Shown piece by piece: positions 24,185 through 33,169 of a stretch of 64,000 nucleotides of DNA (positions are counted from its first letter, which is position 1; each line of letters begins with the position of its first letter). Under the pieces are notes generated by a model that worked only from the letters and a program-made list of their open reading frames with translations, did no database searches and was not told the DNA's origin. Origin of the DNA: Lonsdalea populi (GTDB lineage Bacteria > Pseudomonadota > Gammaproteobacteria > Enterobacterales > Enterobacteriaceae); contig NZ_CP065534.1 in the NCBI RefSeq assembly GCF_015999465.1, positions 3,224,001 to 3,288,000 of the forward strand, read 5' to 3'. The translations under genes and the position numbers were made by a program.

Positions 24185-24261
24185 GAGCCATGCTCCGTTA
24201 AAAAAACTGTCTGGAGCCTTATGGTTGCGGTGATGGGGGGAGCGAGACAACGCGCGCACCT

Positions 24262-24279
24262 TGTGCGGTTAACGGCACA
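24262..24279. promoter_or_regulatory. Ogr/Delta box shared by the divergent O and P late promoters
   Basis: TGT-N12-ACA inside the near-perfect 20-bp dyad TTGTGC...GCACAA (24261-24280), midway between O (leftward) and P (rightward). It is symmetric, so it can serve both promoters. The strongest of the three boxes. Confidence 0.88.
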
Positions 24280-24325
24280 AGCGGCCGTCAGGGAAAGCCA
24301 GTGATCAAGACCGTAGGCTTGTGCC

Positions 24326-26092
24326 ATGAACTCAACACTGACCCCCGCAGATCTCGATCCCCGTCGGCAGGCCATGCTGCTTTACTTTCAGGGATACCGT
24401 GTCGCCCGCATTGCTGAAATGCTGGGAGAGAAACCCGCAACCGTTCACAGCTGGAAGAAGCGCGACAAGTGGGGAGAATATGGGCCGCTGGATCAGATGC
24501 AGCTCACCACCGCCGCGCGTTACTGCCAGCTCATCATGAAGGAGCAAAAAGAAGGGAAGGACTTCAAAGAAATCGACCTGTTGGCGCGCCAGTCTGAGCG
24601 GCACGCCCGCATCGGCAAATTCACTCACGGCGGCAACGAAGCCGACCTGAACCCGAACGTCGCCAACCGCAACAAAGGCCCGCGTCGGGCACCGGAAAAA
24701 AACGTTTTCACCGACGAGCAACTCGACAAGCTGCAAGCGATTTTTCACGACTCGCTGTTTGCCTATCAGCGCCACTGGTATGAGGCCGGCAACCGTCACC
24801 GCATCCGTAACCTGCTCAAATCGCGCCAGATTGGGGCGACCTTTTTCTTTGCCCGCGAGGCGCTGATTGATGCGCTCACCACCGGGCGTAACCAGATATT
24901 CCTGTCGGCCAGCAAGGCGCAGGCGCACGTCTTCAAGCAGTACATCATCGACTTCGCCAAAGAGGTCGACGTGGAGCTGAAAGGCGACCCGATGACGCTG
25001 AACAACGGCGCGTGCCTTTACTTCCTCGGCACCAATGCCCGCACGGCGCAGAGCTATCACGGCAACCTGTATCTGGACGAATATTTCTGGATCCCCAAAT
25101 TTCAGGAACTGCGCAAAGTCGCGTCTGGGATGGCCATCCATAAAAAATGGCGTCAGACCTACTTCTCGACGCCGTCCAGCCTGACCCACAGCGCCTATCC
25201 GTTCTGGTCCGGCGCGCTGTTCAACCGGGGCCGCGCCAAAGCGGACAAGGTAGACATTGACCTGACCCACGGCAATCTGTCCCCCGGCCTGTTGTGTCCT
25301 GACGGGCAATATCGGCAGATCGTCACGGTAGAAGACGCGGTGCGCGGCGGCTGTAACCTGTTCGACCTCGACCAGTTGCGCAGGGAGTACAGCCCGGACG
25401 AATACCAGAACCTGCTGATGTGCGAATTCATCGACGATTTGGCGTCGGTGTTCCCGCTCAGCGAGTTGCAGGCGTGCATGGTGGACAGCTGGGAAGTGTG
25501 GGCCGACTTTCAGGCTTTGGCGCTGCGGCCGTTCGGCTGGCGCGAAGTGTGGATCGGATATGACCCGGCGAAAGGCACACAGCACGGCGACAGTGCCGGG
25601 TGCGTCGTGGTAGCACCGCCGACCGTACCGGGCGGCAAGTTCCGTATTCTGGAACGTCACCAGTGGCGCGGGATGGACTTCCGCGCCCAGGCTGAGGCCA
25701 TCCAGAAACTGACCCAGCAATACAACGTGACTTATATCGGCATCGACTCGACCGGCGTCGGTCACGGCGTGTATGAGAACGTGAAAGCGTTCTTTCCCGC
25801 CGTCCGGGAGTTCGTCTACAACCCCAACGTCAAAAACGCCCTGGTGCTTAAGGCTTACGACATTATCAGCCATCGCCGCTTGGAGTTCGACGCCGGTCAC
25901 ACCAACATCGCGCAGTCGTTCATGGCCATTCGCCGCGCCACCACAGCCAGCGGCAACCGTCCCACCTATGAGGCCAGCCGCAGCGAAGAAGCCAGCCACG
26001 CCGATCTGGCCTGGGCGACGATGCACGCACTATTTAACGAACCGCTGCAGGGCGAAGCCGCCAATACCAGCAACATTGTGGAGATTTTTTAA
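24326..26092 (+). CDS. P: Terminase large (ATPase) subunit gpP
   Basis: A 588-aa DNA packaging ATPase. An N-terminal helix-turn-helix (IAEMLGEKPATVHSWKKRD) precedes the ATPase domain with a GATFFFAREA loop and the Walker B-like LYLDEYFW. The nuclease-like C-terminal half includes IGIDSTGVGHG. It runs rightward, opposite to the other late genes, as in P2. Its stop overlaps the Q start (TAATG). Confidence 0.95.
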   Translation: MNSTLTPADLDPRRQAMLLYFQGYRVARIAEMLGEKPATVHSWKKRDKWGEYGPLDQMQLTTAARYCQLIMKEQKEGKDFKEIDLLARQSERHARIGKFTHGGNEADLNPNVANRNKGPRRAPEKNVFTDEQLDKLQAIFHDSLFAYQRHWYEAGNRHRIRNLLKSRQIGATFFFAREALIDALTTGRNQIFLSASKAQAHVFKQYIIDFAKEVDVELKGDPMTLNNGACLYFLGTNARTAQSYHGNLYLDEYFWIPKFQELRKVASGMAIHKKWRQTYFSTPSSLTHSAYPFWSGALFNRGRAKADKVDIDLTHGNLSPGLLCPDGQYRQIVTVEDAVRGGCNLFDLDQLRREYSPDEYQNLLMCEFIDDLASVFPLSELQACMVDSWEVWADFQALALRPFGWREVWIGYDPAKGTQHGDSAGCVVVAPPTVPGGKFRILERHQWRGMDFRAQAEAIQKLTQQYNVTYIGIDSTGVGHGVYENVKAFFPAVREFVYNPNVKNALVLKAYDIISHRRLEFDAGHTNIAQSFMAIRRATTASGNRPTYEASRSEEASHADLAWATMHALFNEPLQGEAANTSNIVEIF

Positions 26093-27126
26093 TGGGCAAA
26101 CGTAAGAACCGCGCGCATGCGCCGCAGCAACCGATGACCAACGGCGCGGCGGCGGAAGCCTTCACTTTCGGCGATCCGGTGCCGGTGCTGGACCGTCGCG
26201 AACTGCTCGACTACGTGGAATGCGTACAGGTGGATCGCTGGTATGAACCGCCGGTGAGTTTCGACGGGCTGGCGCGCACGTTCCGCGCCGCCGTGCATCA
26301 CAGCTCGCCGATCAATGTGAAGCGTAACATCCTGACCAGCACGTTTATTCCGCACCCGCTGCTCAGTCAGCAGGCGTTCAGCCGTTTCGTGCTGGACTAT
26401 CTGGTGTTCGGCAATGCCTATCTGGAGAAGCGCACCAACCGGCTCGGCGGCGTGCTATCACTGGAGCCAGCGCTGGCAAAATACACCCGGCGCGGCGTTG
26501 ATCTCGATACCTACTGGTTTGTGCAGTACGGCCTGACGACGGAGCCTTACGAATTTACCCAGGGCAGCATTTTTCACCTGATGGAGCCGGATTTAAATCA
26601 GGAAGTCTACGGCCTGCCGGAATACCTGTCCGCCATCCCGTCGACGCTACTGAACGAGTCGGCCACGCTGTTCCGTCGCAAGTATTACCTCAACGGCAGT
26701 CACGCGGGATTCATCATGTATATGACCGATGCGGCGCAGAATCAGGAGGACGTGAACAACATCCGCCAGGCGATGAAAAGCGCCAAGGGACCGGGCAATT
26801 TCCGCAACCTGTTTATGTACTCGCCGAACGGCAAAAAGGACGGCATTCAGATCATCCCGCTGTCCGAGGTGGCCGCGAAAGATGAGTTTTTGAATATCAA
26901 GAACGTCAGCCGCGATGACATGATGGCTGCGCATCGCGTGCCGCCGCAAATGATGGGGATAATGCCGAGTAATGCGGGCGGATTTGGGGATGTGGAGAAA
27001 GCGAGCCATGTCTTTGTTCGCAATGAACTGATGCCCTTACAACGTCGTTTGGAAGAACTAAACGCTTGGCTTGGCGACGAGGTGATCCGCTGGCAGCCAT
27101 ACATACTGGAGCAGAAAGGAGACTAG
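26092..27126 (+). CDS. Q: Portal protein gpQ
   Basis: A 344-aa P2 gpQ-type portal that forms the head vertex through which DNA enters. It is identical in length to P2 Q. It contains MMAAHRVPPQMMGIMPSN, a strong family signature. Two broken copies occur in the remnant region at 40746 and 42407. Translation is coupled to P. Confidence 0.95.
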   Translation: MGKRKNRAHAPQQPMTNGAAAEAFTFGDPVPVLDRRELLDYVECVQVDRWYEPPVSFDGLARTFRAAVHHSSPINVKRNILTSTFIPHPLLSQQAFSRFVLDYLVFGNAYLEKRTNRLGGVLSLEPALAKYTRRGVDLDTYWFVQYGLTTEPYEFTQGSIFHLMEPDLNQEVYGLPEYLSAIPSTLLNESATLFRRKYYLNGSHAGFIMYMTDAAQNQEDVNNIRQAMKSAKGPGNFRNLFMYSPNGKKDGIQIIPLSEVAAKDEFLNIKNVSRDDMMAAHRVPPQMMGIMPSNAGGFGDVEKASHVFVRNELMPLQRRLEELNAWLGDEVIRWQPYILEQKGD

Positions 27127-27148
27127 CTCCCCGATTAATTCCCCCCTT

Positions 27149-27187
27149 ACAGCGTCTCAGCAGCATTCTGCGAGGCGCTTTTTTGTT
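27149..27187 (+). terminator. Terminator after Q
   Basis: A GC-rich imperfect stem (GCGTCTC...GAGGCGC) followed by TTTTTTGTTTT, 23 bases after the portal stop. Confidence 0.75.
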
Positions 27188-27224
27188 TTGTACCGCCCTT
27201 CGATCGACGCTACCAAACTGCGGG

Positions 27225-27324
27225 TGTCCCCCCAAATTTTAACCATTTCACCCCACAGCGCGCGCTCGTATCCCCGCCACGCCTGCCCGCTTTATGTAGT
27301 GGTTTTCATGCACCTGCATGACAT
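27225..27324. other. Presumed cos region
   Basis: A non-coding stretch between Q and the right-arm cargo, where P2-family genomes have cos. It is GC-rich with the conserved-looking block GCCACGCCTGCCCGC followed by TGCACCTGCATG, which I recall from P2-type cos/cosR regions. The cut site itself cannot be placed by eye. Confidence 0.45.
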
Positions 27325-27352
27325 AAGAAAAAGCCCGCCAGTTCTGGCGGGC
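27325..27352 (-). terminator. Terminator of the right-arm cargo operon
   Basis: GCCCGCCAG and CTGGCGGGC form a 9-bp stem with a two-base loop. The leftward strand ends in a T-rich run. It lies about 50 bases after the 280-aa gene. Confidence 0.85.
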
Positions 27353-27400
27353 CTCATCAAAAACGATCCTCAAACGATCGTGCGAATTCATGCAGTGTAG

Positions 27401-28243
27401 TCATGCACTACCTTGTTCCGCATCGTCTGTAGTCCTTCGCATGCGAGGTGATGACTTTTTGCCACCCAACTTGCGGCAGTCTTTTCTGTCTCGCGCTTCA
27501 TCCTCTTTAAATTTGTTGTACGTTTCAGTATCAAAGAACGAGATAGTTTCAATTTCATCTTTTGGAATCAGCACACGGAAATCCTGAATGTTCAGGTGCG
27601 ACATTCCACTAATGACACCACTTTCAAGATAATGCTGATGGTAGTTAGTCGTGATACTTATCGTGAGGTCATCTTTATCACGATAGCCGCTCAGCATAGG
27701 GAGTATTTCAAGGTGTTCCGACAGCCCATTCTCCAGCGCGGGGCAAGTCACTAGACCTACATAGATTTTGCGTGATGAAAGTGTAGTGATGATAGGGAAC
27801 TGGCGCACTGATGCTTCCATGATAAGTGACTCAAAAGCATTATTTCCCACAGCCTTTGCCAGTGCATCCCAACGACGATCACCTTTTGAAGTACGCCGCT
27901 TGTTTAGCCAACCAAACAGGGCCGCCAGTACTATTGAAATCACGACCCAAGCAATCTGTTTAATTTCATTGATACGCTGGGATTTATCGGTTGTAGAGGA
28001 TAACATCCCGTTAAAGCTATCAGGAGTCAGGTTCAGCGCATTGGAGAACCAGCGAAACCCACCACAAATGTTAAGAACAAAGGTAAGGAAGCCACCAGTA
28101 AGGAAAAAAACAATTCCCCATGCTGCCACAAAAAAATAAGCGTCCCAGCCGTTGGAACGCTTATATCTATATCGCGCTGACAGTGAAAGGTTCACATATA
28201 GAAAACCGCTAACCAAAATCACTGCTAAAAGTAATGTCGCCAT
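27401..28243 (-). CDS. Unknown three-segment membrane protein, cargo next to cos
   Basis: A 280-aa protein I do not recognise. Three membrane segments (about residues 3-22, 35-60, 98-115) are followed by a soluble domain of about 160 residues with KIYVGLVTCPALE, PMLSGYRDKDD and ISITTNYHQHYLE, then a basic Lys/Arg tail. Its ATG overlaps the stop of the 72-aa gene (TAATG), so the two are coupled. The pair lies where P2 carries tin and old and where 186 carries tum. The base composition is AT-rich compared with the structural genes, typical of transferred cargo. A defence, exclusion or lysogen-fitness role is inferred from position only. Confidence 0.75.
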   Translation of the reverse strand: MATLLLAVILVSGFLYVNLSLSARYRYKRSNGWDAYFFVAAWGIVFFLTGGFLTFVLNICGGFRWFSNALNLTPDSFNGMLSSTTDKSQRINEIKQIAWVVISIVLAALFGWLNKRRTSKGDRRWDALAKAVGNNAFESLIMEASVRQFPIITTLSSRKIYVGLVTCPALENGLSEHLEILPMLSGYRDKDDLTISITTNYHQHYLESGVISGMSHLNIQDFRVLIPKDEIETISFFDTETYNKFKEDEARDRKDCRKLGGKKSSPRMRRTTDDAEQGSA

Positions 28244-28461
28244 TATCGGGCTCTATTATAGTTTTTTTCTTTGACAGCATTCGTTTTGATACTTTCAAGC
28301 TTATCCATCTGATCTTTAATGGCTTTCATAGCTTTATCGTTGGACAAATCTACAGACACAAAACCATCTTTACTCAGATTGAGCTTGTCTTGGTTCTCTT
28401 TTAGAACCCGTGCCAAACGTTCAACTGGATTACCCAGTCTCAATGCGGCTATACTTGACAT
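28243..28461 (-). CDS. Unknown 72-aa partner of the membrane protein
   Basis: A small polar, mostly helical protein (MSSIAALRLGNPVERLARVL; then Lys/Glu/Asp-rich helices). It has a G-rich ribosome site just before ATG. The stop codon overlaps the start of the 280-aa gene by one base. It has no family I know. It could be a sensor, regulator or antitoxin-like partner; coupling shows the two products are made together. Confidence 0.65.
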   Translation of the reverse strand: MSSIAALRLGNPVERLARVLKENQDKLNLSKDGFVSVDLSNDKAMKAIKDQMDKLESIKTNAVKEKNYNRAR

Positions 28462-28487
28462 AACCCCCCCTTATTTATGTGGCGCGA

Positions 28488-28499
28488 AAGTGTACACTT
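28488..28499. promoter_or_regulatory. Perfect 12-bp palindrome before the cargo pair
   Basis: AAGTGTACACTT, about 27 bases upstream of the 72-aa start. It is a candidate operator for an unidentified regulator of the cargo pair. Seen directly; role inferred. Confidence 0.35.
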
Positions 28500-28661
28500 C
28501 GTCACCCGCAATCACAACAGCTGATTCCTTACAACTAAGACAATCGTTTTAACTGTTGGTGCGCTACTTAACTTAAGTTCATCGCCCCTAATCACGCAAG
28601 ATATTTCTGCTTTAACTCGTTGTATATAGCACATGTAGTGCTTCTTATTAAGAAGTAGGCA

Positions 28662-28898
28662 CTAACAAAGACATTTCCTAACACCTCGAAAAACTAGTCG
28701 GTCAACCTTGCGAACGGTTAAAACCAGTTTTACCGTCCACGATGTTCCATCATGTAGCCAGCTGTCGTCTTCCCAAACCTGTTGCATAATCTCCATCATT
28801 AGCTTTTTGTTTTCATCAAGTTTCAACCCACTCAGCTCAACACCAGTGATGCTCTCCTTGCGGATATGAATTGCTGAGTTGGATATAAAGGGCGCGAA
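28662..28898 (-). pseudogene. DinI-like remnant in the SOS operon
   Basis: A minus-strand frame with no normal start, reading FAPFISNSAIHIRKESITGV and then MMEIMQQVWEDDSWLHDG. This matches the second half of DinI (V.VR..., E.LQE.WE..DDW). In the same frame, upstream of a TAA (28899-28901), EIRALS continues toward the DinI N-terminal helix, suggesting one stop mutation in a former gene. In 186-type phages the LexA-controlled operon at this place drives the antirepressor Tum, so loss may reduce SOS induction. Identification is from motif memory. Confidence 0.45.
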
Positions 28899-28971
28899 TT
28901 ACGATAATGCTCTAATTTCAAAAGTATTCAGTGTCACCAGACTGATCTATGAGCTTTCTTTCTATCGCTCA

Positions 28972-29199
28972 CTATTTCTGCACACATACAGAGTCCTCTT
29001 GACTGGCAACATCCATCGAACGGTTGTATTCATAGATCCTGATTTTTGCCATAAGCTCACCAGTCATCTCAGAAACCCACTGGATGGCCAGATGTTTTTC
29101 TTCATCGCTGCACTCACTCGCTGCCACAAGCTTGATAAAAAAATCAATGCGTTGGAGCTTCAACGACTCCAAAAAATAATCCTGCATCTTCCCTCCCAT
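28972..29199 (-). CDS. Unknown 75-aa first gene of the SOS-controlled run
   Basis: A small helical acidic protein (MQDYFLESLKLQRIDFFIKL; SDEEKHLAIQWVSEMTGELM). It could start at MGGKMQDY or at the internal MQDY. It lies just downstream of a near-consensus LexA box, so expression should rise with DNA damage. Position corresponds to the first gene of the phage 186 p95 operon. No function assigned. Confidence 0.6.
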   Translation of the reverse strand: MGGKMQDYFLESLKLQRIDFFIKLVAASECSDEEKHLAIQWVSEMTGELMAKIRIYEYNRSMDVASQEDSVCVQK

Positions 29200-29233
29200 T
29201 ACTCCCGTCGTATACTATGATCAGTCACATATT

Positions 29234-29253
29234 TACTGTATATAATTACAGTA
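29234..29253 (-). promoter_or_regulatory. LexA (SOS) box in the prophage right arm
   Basis: CTGT-N8-ACAG with outer TA/TA, a 20-bp site differing from the TACTGT(AT)4ACAGTA consensus only by a two-base swap in the centre. It lies 35 bases before the 75-aa gene. It overlaps AT-rich promoter sequence. Comparable to the LexA-controlled p95 promoter of 186. Confidence 0.88.
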
Positions 29254-29416
29254 TAATGTGATTGCCTAGTTGTAAACCATTTTTTAACTTTCAATAAGAA
29301 AGGTCTTATGAAAATCGTCAATAACAACAATGGATAAAGGGAGAAGGGATGCGAAAAGCATGTGTAGAACTCATCCGTGAAACCAATGTAGCCTGTCTAA
29401 TCGTCACCTGGCTGCA

Positions 29417-31822
29417 TCAATACCACTGTCGCCACTTGTCATCCTCTTGGAGTCGGCCGTTTCGGTAAAAGAGACGCATCCCTCCCCCTGACGGAATACT
29501 GCCGCCACGCAATAGCAGATCCATTTCCGTTTCGCTGCCGTCGAACCCTCTCCTTCTAAGTTCTGCCTCAAGCCCGAACCGATGTCGTTCCGTAATTTCT
29601 TGTTTGTATCCTTTCCGGCGCTTCGGCTTGACCAATCTCAGCCTGACGTTCAATTCACGCAGGTCTTTTTTGCTCATGTTATGGAAATCAGGAAGCGGGT
29701 CGGCCCTTTCTGCATCTGGTCTATCCACCCCGGTTTCGTTTGTTTTTTCAACAAGGGGACAGTTATTGCCACGAGTCCAAGGGGCGCTAGCGCCCTCGTC
29801 GGCTTGCGCCTCCTGAACGTCAACGGCTTTACGGACCTTTTTCCACTTCACCGAATGCGTACATACGCGCCCCTGCGTTAACGGGGACCAAATGCCATAA
29901 ATACGGATGCCATGATCGCCATAGGTACTTGGCTCGTCGTTAAGCTCATAGGCAGTTCTGACAATGTAATGTTTGCGGGGGACCAGCACTCCGCCCTGTT
30001 TCATGATGTACGTTGCAAAGCAGCCCGCATCGGCAGCGGCCAGCACCGCGTCTAAACGCTTATCGGCCAGTACCGGAGCGCCCGGCTTGCTGTCGCCCTG
30101 CCCCCTCGCCGCCTGACCGGCCAGTAAACGCAGTTCGCGATATGCCTGACGGCCCGGAATACCAAAGAAGCGGAACTGCTGAACACGATGCAATGACGCC
30201 CAGGCATTCACATGCTCAGCGTTATCTCGCAGCGATCTGCCAGTTTCCTTGCTGATTTCATCACCCAGGCCACGGCCATCAATGTTCTTGCTGATGTATT
30301 TCGCGATATAGCTGGTCGGCGTACCTTTGCGCGGGTTAATCAGCTCCACCTTGTAACGCGGTCCTGTGTTTTTGCCCAGTTCCGCGCGGTCTTCTCGGAT
30401 AGCAAACTTACGCAACAATGCGGTGATGGAACGACGCTCTTTTTTGCGCATGAAGCACAGCAGGTGCCAATGCACGGTGCCGTCATGATGTGGCTCTGCA
30501 ACCCGGACGCCATACCAGCGCAGCCCGGCTTTGTGCATAGCTTTACGGAACGCGGCAAACGTATTGACCAGATAGTCACTGCTTTGCCTAACGGTTTGAT
30601 GGGTCCACGTCGGATTAGGTCGGCCGTTATTCAGCGTGGCGTGAAAACGCGATGGGCAGGTGATGGTATAAAACACGGCGCAGTCACCCCGCATTTCCGC
30701 GATCAACTCCAGCCCTTTAACGCAGGCCATCATTTCATTGCGTCGATGTGCCGGATTGCTGCTACTGGCATTCACGACATCTTCCATATCCAACGTGTCG
30801 CCGTCTTCGTTCACCAGTTCATGCGAACGAAAAAACTCCAACGATTTACGACGTTGCTCACGCTTATGGATCACCGCTTCATAGCTGACATACGGGGACG
30901 CTTTTTTGTTGACCAGACAGGCGGCGCGCAACTGCTCTTCCCGCCACTCACAACGCATTTGCCACAATTTGCGATACCACCAATCAGCGCAAAGCATACG
31001 CGCCAGCGATCCTGGAATAAGGTCATAAGGCACAGGCTTGCGACGGCGTTTCTTTCGGCGAAGCTGCTCAAACGCAGGCGGGATCACATCCAGCCTCATC
31101 ACCTCAGCAGCTACGCGTTCCCACGTCCGGCGTATTTCTTCCGGTTTTACATCATCCGTCAGAAATGTATCCGCGCAGGCTGCATCTAAAACCATACTCA
31201 TATGCGCCGAAACCAGCGTTGACAGTCTTTTCACCTGGTTCTGATTCATTTCAGGTAGGTCCAGCAGCCCGTCTAAACCATCGACGCTTGCCATATATCG
31301 GAATGAACACGACATTTGGCTGTCACGCACACGCGCCAGCCGCTCAAGGCTTGGCCGGATCGTTTCGCGCAGATAACGGGAATACGCTTTTGGCCTGTCC
31401 AGACCGTGAAAGTATTCAATCCGTTGTAATAGAGACGTTCTGATAAAAGACGGTTCAGCCCTCACATCGGCGAGGATGACCAAATCGGGATTAAAGCGTT
31501 GCTGCTCGCGGGCCATTTTGGCGCGGCTAATGAGATTGTCCTGCTCCATCTCACGCTGAACCGGATCGCGGGATTCATTGAAAAAGTAACGATTCCAAAC
31601 CTCATCACTCAACGCCTCACGGCGTAACCGCTCCTGCTCATTGTCAGCAGCGTACAAAGTGATCAGGTTTGAAAGCACCGAGTCAGAGGTAGACGGCTCT
31701 TGCTCCAGATATGGGTTAATTGCCTGTTTCGGTTTATTCCATGAGAAACCCTCGCTGGGTTCTCTGAACTTGTCAGGGCGTGATGCCAATGCAATTCGGC
31801 TACTTTCAGATTGTTGAGACAT
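29417..31822 (-). CDS. A: Replication initiator gpA (rolling-circle endonuclease)
   Basis: An 801-aa P2 gpA-type HUH endonuclease that nicks ori inside its own gene and starts rolling-circle replication. The metal-binding HUH motif is HWHLLCF (about residue 455). The catalytic tyrosine pair is YIAKY, followed by [12 protein letters not shown]2 A is 761 aa. The start [11 protein letters not shown] lies next to the rightward small gene at 31929. Early operon member. Confidence 0.95.
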   Translation of the reverse strand: MSQQSESSRIALASRPDKFREPSEGFSWNKPKQAINPYLEQEPSTSDSVLSNLITLYAADNEQERLRREALSDEVWNRYFFNESRDPVQREMEQDNLISRAKMAREQQRFNPDLVILADVRAEPSFIRTSLLQRIEYFHGLDRPKAYSRYLRETIRPSLERLARVRDSQMSCSFRYMASVDGLDGLLDLPEMNQNQVKRLSTLVSAHMSMVLDAACADTFLTDDVKPEEIRRTWERVAAEVMRLDVIPPAFEQLRRKKRRRKPVPYDLIPGSLARMLCADWWYRKLWQMRCEWREEQLRAACLVNKKASPYVSYEAVIHKREQRRKSLEFFRSHELVNEDGDTLDMEDVVNASSSNPAHRRNEMMACVKGLELIAEMRGDCAVFYTITCPSRFHATLNNGRPNPTWTHQTVRQSSDYLVNTFAAFRKAMHKAGLRWYGVRVAEPHHDGTVHWHLLCFMRKKERRSITALLRKFAIREDRAELGKNTGPRYKVELINPRKGTPTSYIAKYISKNIDGRGLGDEISKETGRSLRDNAEHVNAWASLHRVQQFRFFGIPGRQAYRELRLLAGQAARGQGDSKPGAPVLADKRLDAVLAAADAGCFATYIMKQGGVLVPRKHYIVRTAYELNDEPSTYGDHGIRIYGIWSPLTQGRVCTHSVKWKKVRKAVDVQEAQADEGASAPWTRGNNCPLVEKTNETGVDRPDAERADPLPDFHNMSKKDLRELNVRLRLVKPKRRKGYKQEITERHRFGLEAELRRRGFDGSETEMDLLLRGGSIPSGGGMRLFYRNGRLQEDDKWRQWY

Positions 31823-31928
31823 ATTATTCGTAGCCTGAAAAATTAATTACTTTGTGAACCCCTCTGTTGATTTGACTAAATAGAGATGGGTAGCATGACC
31901 GTCTAGATGGATTTAGATGAGAAAAAAA

Positions 31929-32204
31929 ATGAAAGATACTTACATTGATGGCATCGCCAAGTCTGGGCTTGATGATGAAATTACTCGCATAGTGAAAAAA
32001 GCAAAACGCCGTGAACTCGGCGGCTCGGAAATGGTTACCGCAATTCAGAATGAAGACGGGGTCATTTATAGAGTTATCTGTGTTGATGGGCTGGGAGCCT
32101 ACATGTATCTGGCGATGGAAATTACGGGAATTGGCCTTGTTGATCTGCATGCTGAAAACCTCAATCCGGGCAAATACGACTCACTGTTTATATTCAAAAA
32201 GTAA
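31929..32204 (+). CDS. Hypothetical 91-aa phage protein
   Basis: A rightward frame between A and the early genes. It begins MKDTYIDGIAKSGLDDEI (four codons after an alternative ATG). It is a compact alpha/beta protein ending LFIFKK, with GVIYRVICVDGLGAYMYLAME in the middle. Coding in this direction is supported by the protein-like composition and lack of a rival leftward gene. I do not recognise it. Opposite orientation to its neighbours suggests an independent moron. Confidence 0.55.
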   Translation: MKDTYIDGIAKSGLDDEITRIVKKAKRRELGGSEMVTAIQNEDGVIYRVICVDGLGAYMYLAMEITGIGLVDLHAENLNPGKYDSLFIFKK

Positions 32205-32231
32205 CCACTGGCGGCAATATGCCGCCAGCCT

Positions 32232-32651
32232 TTACCCATGTTTTGCGTTGTACTTTTCAGTGTATTTTTGGATTTGTTTTCTACTTCCAATATCGGAACC
32301 GCCGACTGACGCAGAAGTAGCACTCCCCCTCCCCCTGACGCTGTTCAATTCGTCATGGGCCTGGCACCTAAGCTGGACCGCCTTTAGCTGTAACTGCTCA
32401 AGCTCTCCAGCGACTTTATTTGCTTCTGCTGCGATGAACTCCAGCGCAGATTCATAAGTCGAGAAAAACGCGTAGTGCTCGTCTAAATACATCGATCCTT
32501 TATCACGGGCATAGCTAACGCTCAGGCGATATCCTTTTTCTGTCCGTTTAATTACTTCATATTCCTTAATAAGCGGAACAACTCCCGTCAATTCGGGTGG
32601 AATATAAGTCGTAGTGACCGGGCGCTTACTAATTACAAAAACTGTTTTCAT
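32232..32651 (-). CDS. Hypothetical early phage protein, 139 aa
   Basis: Begins MKTVFVISKRPVTTTYIPPE; has a coiled-coil segment (AAEANKVAGELEQLQLKAVQ) and a low-complexity Ser/Gly tail. It overlaps the 3' end of the TraR-like gene by four bases, so it belongs to the leftward early operon. Function unknown. Confidence 0.7.
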   Translation of the reverse strand: MKTVFVISKRPVTTTYIPPELTGVVPLIKEYEVIKRTEKGYRLSVSYARDKGSMYLDEHYAFFSTYESALEFIAAEANKVAGELEQLQLKAVQLRCQAHDELNSVRGRGSATSASVGGSDIGSRKQIQKYTEKYNAKHG

Positions 32652-32875
32652 ACCGCCCCTCCGCTGTAATGCTTGCCCTTCAGCTCAACGATTTCCTGAC
32701 AGGTGACGCAGCACTGCACGCCCGGAATAGCACGGCGGCGTGCCGGCGGGATCGGAGCATCGCAATCAATGCAAAGCACACGGGAAGCACCCAGAATTTT
32801 ATTGCGGGCAGCGTGAATATGGCGCTGACGCTCCTCTTCAACACGCTGCTGCACAAGGTCCATTGAGTCAGCCAT
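32648..32875 (-). CDS. TraR/DksA-type zinc finger protein
   Basis: A 75-aa C4 zinc finger: CIDCDAPIPPARRRAIPGVQ followed by CVTCQEIVE, with an N-terminal helix. TraR/DksA-type proteins bind the RNA polymerase secondary channel and alter promoter output; P2-like phages carry one here. Overlaps both neighbours. Confidence 0.9.
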   Translation of the reverse strand: MADSMDLVQQRVEEERQRHIHAARNKILGASRVLCIDCDAPIPPARRRAIPGVQCCVTCQEIVELKGKHYSGGAV

Positions 32876-33102
32876 TAGTGCAGCTCCTGTGATTCATTCT
32901 CAAAACGGGTGGCTTCGCGGCGCAGCAGCTCAGCCGCTTCTTTCCCACTCATGCCTTTTTGAGTGATATGAACAGCCAGCGCCTCAAGGCGGATTGAAAC
33001 GGCAAGAGCACGATCTTTTCGCTCTTCGTTTTTAGCTTCTTTCAACAGCACAACAAGTGCGTCGTTATCAGCTTTAAACTGGTGGTTTTTGATATTTCGC
33101 AT
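32875..33102 (-). CDS. DUF2732-like early phage protein
   Basis: A 75-aa charged helical protein (MRNIKNHQFKADNDALVVLL; GMSGKEAAELLRREA). Typical of the DUF2732 proteins in P2-type early operons; function unknown. Its stop overlaps the start of the TraR-like gene. Confidence 0.7.
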   Translation of the reverse strand: MRNIKNHQFKADNDALVVLLKEAKNEERKDRALAVSIRLEALAVHITQKGMSGKEAAELLRREATRFENESQELH

Positions 33103-33169
33103 AATGCCTACTCCTGAATTTTGGCAATAAGAAGCCCGGCAGGTTTACGCCATTAATTTCTGCTCTGGG

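Noticed and set aside
24332..26026. 564-codon leftward open frame
   Set aside because: It is the antisense of the terminase gene P, whose motifs are clear. Long antisense frames are common in GC-rich coding DNA, and this one lacks any protein-like motif.
28641..28655. CTTCTT-ATT-AAGAAG hairpin before the cargo pair
   Set aside because: Too short and without a T-run; not enough to call a terminator that would separate the cargo pair from the LexA promoter.
29349..29460. Short rightward frame with a GGGAGAAGG ribosome-like site next to gene A
   Set aside because: Overlaps the 3' end of A and is too short and unstructured to support.
30212..31189. 325-codon rightward frame
   Set aside because: Antisense of replication gene A, whose HUH and YxxxY motifs are on the other strand.
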